This document shows positions 60,588 through 64,000 of a stretch of DNA of 64,000 bases, in pieces. The stretch is taken from positions 32,259-96,258 of the forward strand of contig DASZMX010000133.1 of the NCBI GenBank assembly GCA_035551475.1. The letters run 5' to 3'. Each line of letters begins with the position of its first letter. The first letter of the stretch is position 1. A model generated the notes under the pieces. That model saw only the letters and a list, made by a program, of their open reading frames with translations. It did not search any database and was not told the DNA's origin. This DNA is from DASZMX01 sp035551475 (GTDB lineage: Bacteria > Verrucomicrobiota > Verrucomicrobiia > Limisphaerales > Palsa-1400). Both the position numbers and the translations under genes were made by a program.

Positions 60588-61931
60588 TTACCCGCGGGCC
60601 AGAACAGCGTCGATGCGCCGAAGAACCGATTCCTTGCTCAGGACTTCCAGTAAATGATAAAGACTCGGGCCCGCCGTGGCGCCCGTCACCGCCAGGCGGG
60701 TGGGATGCACGAGCAAACCAGCTTTGACGCCCAATGCAACGGCCACCGCTTTCAGGGCCGCTTCAATCGCCGCCGCCTTGAATTCGGGCAACGCCGCCAG
60801 CGCCTCACGAAACTTCCGCAAACGCGCCAGCGCCTCGGGTGTAAATTCGACGGCGGCTTCGGCTGGGATCACAATTTCCTGCGCAAAATAAAACCCCGCA
60901 TAACCCGCCAAATCCGCAAACCGCTTGATTTTCCCTTTGCACGTCGCCAGCGCCGCGTGGATGTATTCGGGCGAGAAACGTGTCAAATCCACCCCCGCCT
61001 TGCGCAACGCCTGCTCGCCCAACTGGCAAAACCGGTCCTCCGGCAACTCGCGCAAATATTCGGCCTCCAGCCAGCGCAGTTTATCCAAATCGAACCGCGC
61101 GTTGTGGCGGAGCACTTGCGGCAGATCAAACAATTTGACCGTGTCCGCCAGCGCCAGCTTTTCGCGGTTCTCCTTCGGCGACCAGCCCAGCAAGCACAGA
61201 TAATTCACCACCGCCTCCGGGACGCAGCCCTCGTCCACGTAGGTTTGCAGCGATGCCCCGACATCGCGCTTGCTCATCTTCGAGCCGTTTGGATTCAAGA
61301 TCAGCGGGATGTGCGCATATTTAGGCGGCTCCACGCCAAACGCGCGAAACAGCGCAATATGCTTGGCCGTGTTCGTCAAATGATCTTCGCCGCGAATCAC
61401 GTGCGTGATCTTCATTTCCAGATCGTCAATCACATTGACAAGATGAAAAACCGGCTGCCCATCCGAGCGCACGATCACGAAATCGGGCTCCAGCGCCTCG
61501 CGGTCCGTCAATTCCCGGCGCACATCGCCCACCACCAAATCCGGAATAACAATCGGCTCGCGCGGCATGCGGAACTTGATGGCGCCCTCCGCTTCGTAGG
61601 CCAGGCCCTTGTCTTTTAGCTCAGCGATGCGTCGTTTATAAATTTCGCCGCGTTGCGATTGAAAATAGGGGCCGTAATCGCCTTTGCCGGACGTCGCGGC
61701 ATCCGGCGAAACCGGCCCTTCATCCCAATCCAGCCCCAGCCACCGCAAACCGCTGAGAATCACTTCGGTTGCTTCCAACGAATTCCGCGCCGCATCCGTG
61801 TCCTCGATGCGCAGCACAAAAACGCCCCCGGTATGGCGGGCATAAAGCCAATTAAACAATGCCGTCCGCGCCCCGCCAATATGCAGGTAGCCCGTCGGAC
61901 TCGGCGCAAATCGAACGCGTGTCGCCGCCAT
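60588..61931 (-). CDS. gltX: Glutamate--tRNA ligase
   Basis: Charges tRNA-Glu. 447 residues from ATG 61931 (MAATRVRFAPSPTGYLHIGG), with a Shine-Dalgarno GGGGGAG about six bases before. The class I HIGH motif reads HIGG, as usual in GltX; the KMSKS motif is KMSKR in NPNGSKMSKRDVGAS. VFVLRIEDTDAARN and VIRGEDHLTNTAKHIAL are also diagnostic. No gatCAB or glnS in the window, so discrimination against tRNA-Gln cannot be judged. Confidence 0.96.
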   Translation of the reverse strand: MAATRVRFAPSPTGYLHIGGARTALFNWLYARHTGGVFVLRIEDTDAARNSLEATEVILSGLRWLGLDWDEGPVSPDAATSGKGDYGPYFQSQRGEIYKRRIAELKDKGLAYEAEGAIKFRMPREPIVIPDLVVGDVRRELTDREALEPDFVIVRSDGQPVFHLVNVIDDLEMKITHVIRGEDHLTNTAKHIALFRAFGVEPPKYAHIPLILNPNGSKMSKRDVGASLQTYVDEGCVPEAVVNYLCLLGWSPKENREKLALADTVKLFDLPQVLRHNARFDLDKLRWLEAEYLRELPEDRFCQLGEQALRKAGVDLTRFSPEYIHAALATCKGKIKRFADLAGYAGFYFAQEIVIPAEAAVEFTPEALARLRKFREALAALPEFKAAAIEAALKAVAVALGVKAGLLVHPTRLAVTGATAGPSLYHLLEVLSKESVLRRIDAVLARG

Positions 61932-62094
61932 CACTTGCTCCCCCATTTTTCTGAAGCCGTTGCCATGGAGGGCACGCTAAAGGTTGATGCACAGGCCGTA
62001 AATCAAAAAGGATTACAGCCTCAGCGCGTCACCCATCGGCCGCGGCCCAAAATTTGCACTTTGAAGTTGGGCGGGTGAACTTTACCCTCCGCGC

Positions 62095-63984
62095 ATGGAA
62101 TCCAAGCCCGAAGGCGCTGAACCGCAACGCAAGTCACTCGATGATCGGCAGAAAATGACCGAGCTCGAGCGCATCCGTCATTCCTGCGCCCATGTCCTGG
62201 CCACCGCCATTCTTAAGCTCTGGCCCGATGCCCAATTTGCCGCCGGGCCGCCCGTGGAAAACGGGTTCTATTACGATGTTGAATTGCAGCACCGCATCGC
62301 CCCGGACGATTTTCCCAAGATTGAAGCGGAAATGAAAGCGGTCGTGAAGGCTAATCAAACCTTTGAAAAAGTGGTGGTCTCGCGCGCGCAAGCCCTGGAG
62401 GACGCCCAGAAAGGACGCCTCGCCGCTTTGGCCGAACGCGGCGCGCCCAGTAAATTCAAGCTGGACATCGTGCAGCATATTCCCGAGCACGAGCCCATTT
62501 CCTATTTCAAGAATGGCGAGTTTATCGACCTCTGCGCCGGGCCGCATGTGATGCGCACCGGCAACATCGGCGCCTTCAAACTCACCCATGTCGCCAGCGC
62601 TTATTACAAAAACGACGAGCGCAATCCCCAACTGCAGCGCATTTACGGCACGGCGTTCAAGAATAAGACCGAGATGGACGCCTACTTCACAATGTTGGAG
62701 GAAGCCAAACGCCGCGACCACCGCAAGATCGGCCAGGAGATGGGCCTCTTCGCCCTCGACACCGAATACGTCGGTCCCGGCCTGCCGCTGTGGCTGCCGA
62801 AAGGCGCCGCCATCGTGGAAGAATTGGAAAAGCTCGCCAAGGAAACGGAATTCGCTGCGGGTTATGTGCGGGTTCGCACGCCGCATATCGCGAAGGAAAA
62901 GATGTATTTGACGAGCGGCCATCTGCCCATCCTGTACGCGGAATCGATGTTTCCGCCGATGGCCATCAATGAATCGGGCCGGGCCGCGGACGCCGACGCC
63001 AAGGCGCCGTTGGAGCGTTACTATCTCAAGGCGATGAATTGCCCGCATCATCACCGCATTTTCGCCGCGGAACCTCGCAGCTACCGCGATCTCCCGTTGC
63101 GTCTCGCAGAATACGGCACCTGCTATCGTTACGAGCAATCGGGCGAACTCTTTGGGCTGATGCGCGTGCGCTCGCTCAACATGAATGACGCGCACATTTA
63201 CTGCACCGCGGAGCAATTCGCCGAGGAATTCAATGCCGTCAACGAGATGTATTTGAAATACTTCAAGATTTTCGGCCTGGGAAAATATGTCATGCGCTTC
63301 AGCACGCATGACCCTTCGCGCCTGACCGGCGACAACGCCAAATTCGTCAACGAACCCGAACTCTGGAAACAGACCGAGGACATGGTGCGCCAGACGCTCG
63401 TTAATTCCGGCATCAATTACGTTGAAGTGCCCAATGAAGCCGCCTTTTACGGCCCGAAAATTGACGTCCAGGTCTGGAGCGTCATTGGGCGCGAATTCAC
63501 CCTGGCCACCAATCAAGTGGATTTTGCGGTGCCGAAAAAATTTGGCCTTACCTATCGCGACCGCGACAACACCGAGAAAACCCCGCTGTGCATTCACCGC
63601 GCGCCGCTGGGCACGCATGAGCGTTTCATCGGTTTTCTGATTGAGCATTACGCGGGCAATTTCCCGCTCTGGCTTGCGCCTGATCAGGTTCGCGTCCTGA
63701 CCATCGGCGATGATCCGGCGTTGGTGGCGTACGGCAAAACTGTTCTCGCCGAGCTCCGCGCCAATTTCGTCCGCGCGGACGCCGATTTTGGCGCGGACAA
63801 AATCAATGGCAAAGTGTTGCGCGCCGAGGAAAAGAAAATTCACACCATGCTGGTCATCGGCCCGCGCGATATGGAAGCGGGGAATGTCAGTGTCCGTCTC
63901 CACGGCAAAGGCCATCAAGGCGCCAAGCCCAAAGCCGAGGTCATTTCCAACATCCTGTTGGCAATCAAAGACCGTCAGCCTTAA
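62095..63984 (+). CDS. thrS: Threonine--tRNA ligase without TGS domain
   Basis: 629 residues. It begins almost directly with the editing domain (LERIRHSCAHVLATAILKLWP), whose catalytic residues are HxxxH (HSCAH) and CAGPH. There is no N-terminal TGS domain of about 60 residues. The catalytic core shows LKAMNCPHHHRIF (zinc Cys), SLNMNDAHIYC (zinc His), GPKIDVQVWSVIGREF and HRAPLGTHERFIGFLIE. The anticodon domain follows (DQVRVLTIGDD ... GKGHQGAKPK). The ATG at 62095 is preceded by TTTACC eight bases away; no T-box was found. Confidence 0.95.
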   Translation: MESKPEGAEPQRKSLDDRQKMTELERIRHSCAHVLATAILKLWPDAQFAAGPPVENGFYYDVELQHRIAPDDFPKIEAEMKAVVKANQTFEKVVVSRAQALEDAQKGRLAALAERGAPSKFKLDIVQHIPEHEPISYFKNGEFIDLCAGPHVMRTGNIGAFKLTHVASAYYKNDERNPQLQRIYGTAFKNKTEMDAYFTMLEEAKRRDHRKIGQEMGLFALDTEYVGPGLPLWLPKGAAIVEELEKLAKETEFAAGYVRVRTPHIAKEKMYLTSGHLPILYAESMFPPMAINESGRAADADAKAPLERYYLKAMNCPHHHRIFAAEPRSYRDLPLRLAEYGTCYRYEQSGELFGLMRVRSLNMNDAHIYCTAEQFAEEFNAVNEMYLKYFKIFGLGKYVMRFSTHDPSRLTGDNAKFVNEPELWKQTEDMVRQTLVNSGINYVEVPNEAAFYGPKIDVQVWSVIGREFTLATNQVDFAVPKKFGLTYRDRDNTEKTPLCIHRAPLGTHERFIGFLIEHYAGNFPLWLAPDQVRVLTIGDDPALVAYGKTVLAELRANFVRADADFGADKINGKVLRAEEKKIHTMLVIGPRDMEAGNVSVRLHGKGHQGAKPKAEVISNILLAIKDRQP

Positions 63985-64000
63985 GTTACCGGATAAGAAA

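Noticed and set aside
61961..62094. T-box riboswitch before thrS
   Set aside because: No AGGGUGGNACCGCG-like T-box core, specifier stem or terminator could be read in the 134 bases.
62134..63918. 594-codon minus-strand open frame opposite thrS
   Set aside because: thrS has complete catalytic and editing motifs in the plus frame; the antisense product shows no family character.
1..64000. CRISPR arrays, insertion sequences, phage genes
   Set aside because: No regularly spaced repeats, transposase or integrase motifs, or terminal inverted repeats were seen while reading through the window.

Overview
The window reads as a stretch of chromosome from a GC-rich (by eye about 60%) Gram-negative bacterium of the Verrucomicrobiota, probably a Pedosphaera/Limisphaerales-type organism. 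This assignment is an inference. It rests on giant secreted LamG/Ig-like/DUF2341 proteins, a pseudopilin-like protein with an H-X9-DG tail, a TMTC-like membrane/TPR protein, DUF3160, and tightly packed operons whose genes overlap by ATGA. No tRNA, rRNA, CRISPR array, phage or insertion sequence was seen. No gene-free stretch exceeds about 210 bases.

Layout. 1-3824 (+): arginine operon argJ(partial)-argB-argD-argF. 3835-6202 (-): ABC-2 exporter operon (ATPase, permease, TPR protein). 6261-10563 (-): opgG - unknown membrane protein - opgH, an osmoregulated periplasmic glucan operon closed by a clear terminator. 10687-13205 (+): second ABC exporter pair. 13284-17609 (+): cdsA-dxr-PTS IIA-argS. 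17615-20999 (-): sdhCAB. 21103-24420 (-): addB. 24519-27259 (+): TMTC-like protein and nadA. 27265-28985 (-): guaD and a Pro/Ala-rich anchored protein. 29043-29459 (+): small anchored protein. 29453-31139 (-): ilvN-ilvC behind what looks like a transcription attenuator with a valine-rich leader peptide. 31154-32644 (-): ubiD-type decarboxylase. 32764-34764 (+): topoisomerase IB and an HELTH membrane protein. 34761-37518 (-): pgl, accA, manA.

37712-52544 is an accessory region for secreted carbohydrate-active functions: a 1573-residue LamG/Ig-like/DUF2341 protein, a pseudopilin-like protein, a glycosidase-like protein with DUF2341 and LamG modules, a DUF5060/GH5 glycoside hydrolase, a DUF3160/HEAT protein and an esterase. 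Three of these proteins end in a similar C-terminal module. 52633-60159 is a peptide-use region: a lipoprotein M3 peptidase, an OPT transporter and OppABC-like components without ATPases. The window closes with a DCC protein, gltX and thrS.

The strongest regulatory signal found by reading is a recurrent arrangement in which a -35/-10 pair sits so that the -10 box lies 6-9 bases before the start codon. It is seen in front of nadA, cdsA, ubiD, accA, two divergent anchored-protein genes, an ABC ATPase and the ilv leader peptide. This implies leaderless mRNAs and fixes several start codons. The ilv leader combines this promoter type with a leader peptide (MNYWISLAAVVRVVVLD), alternative RNA pairings and a U-tract terminator.
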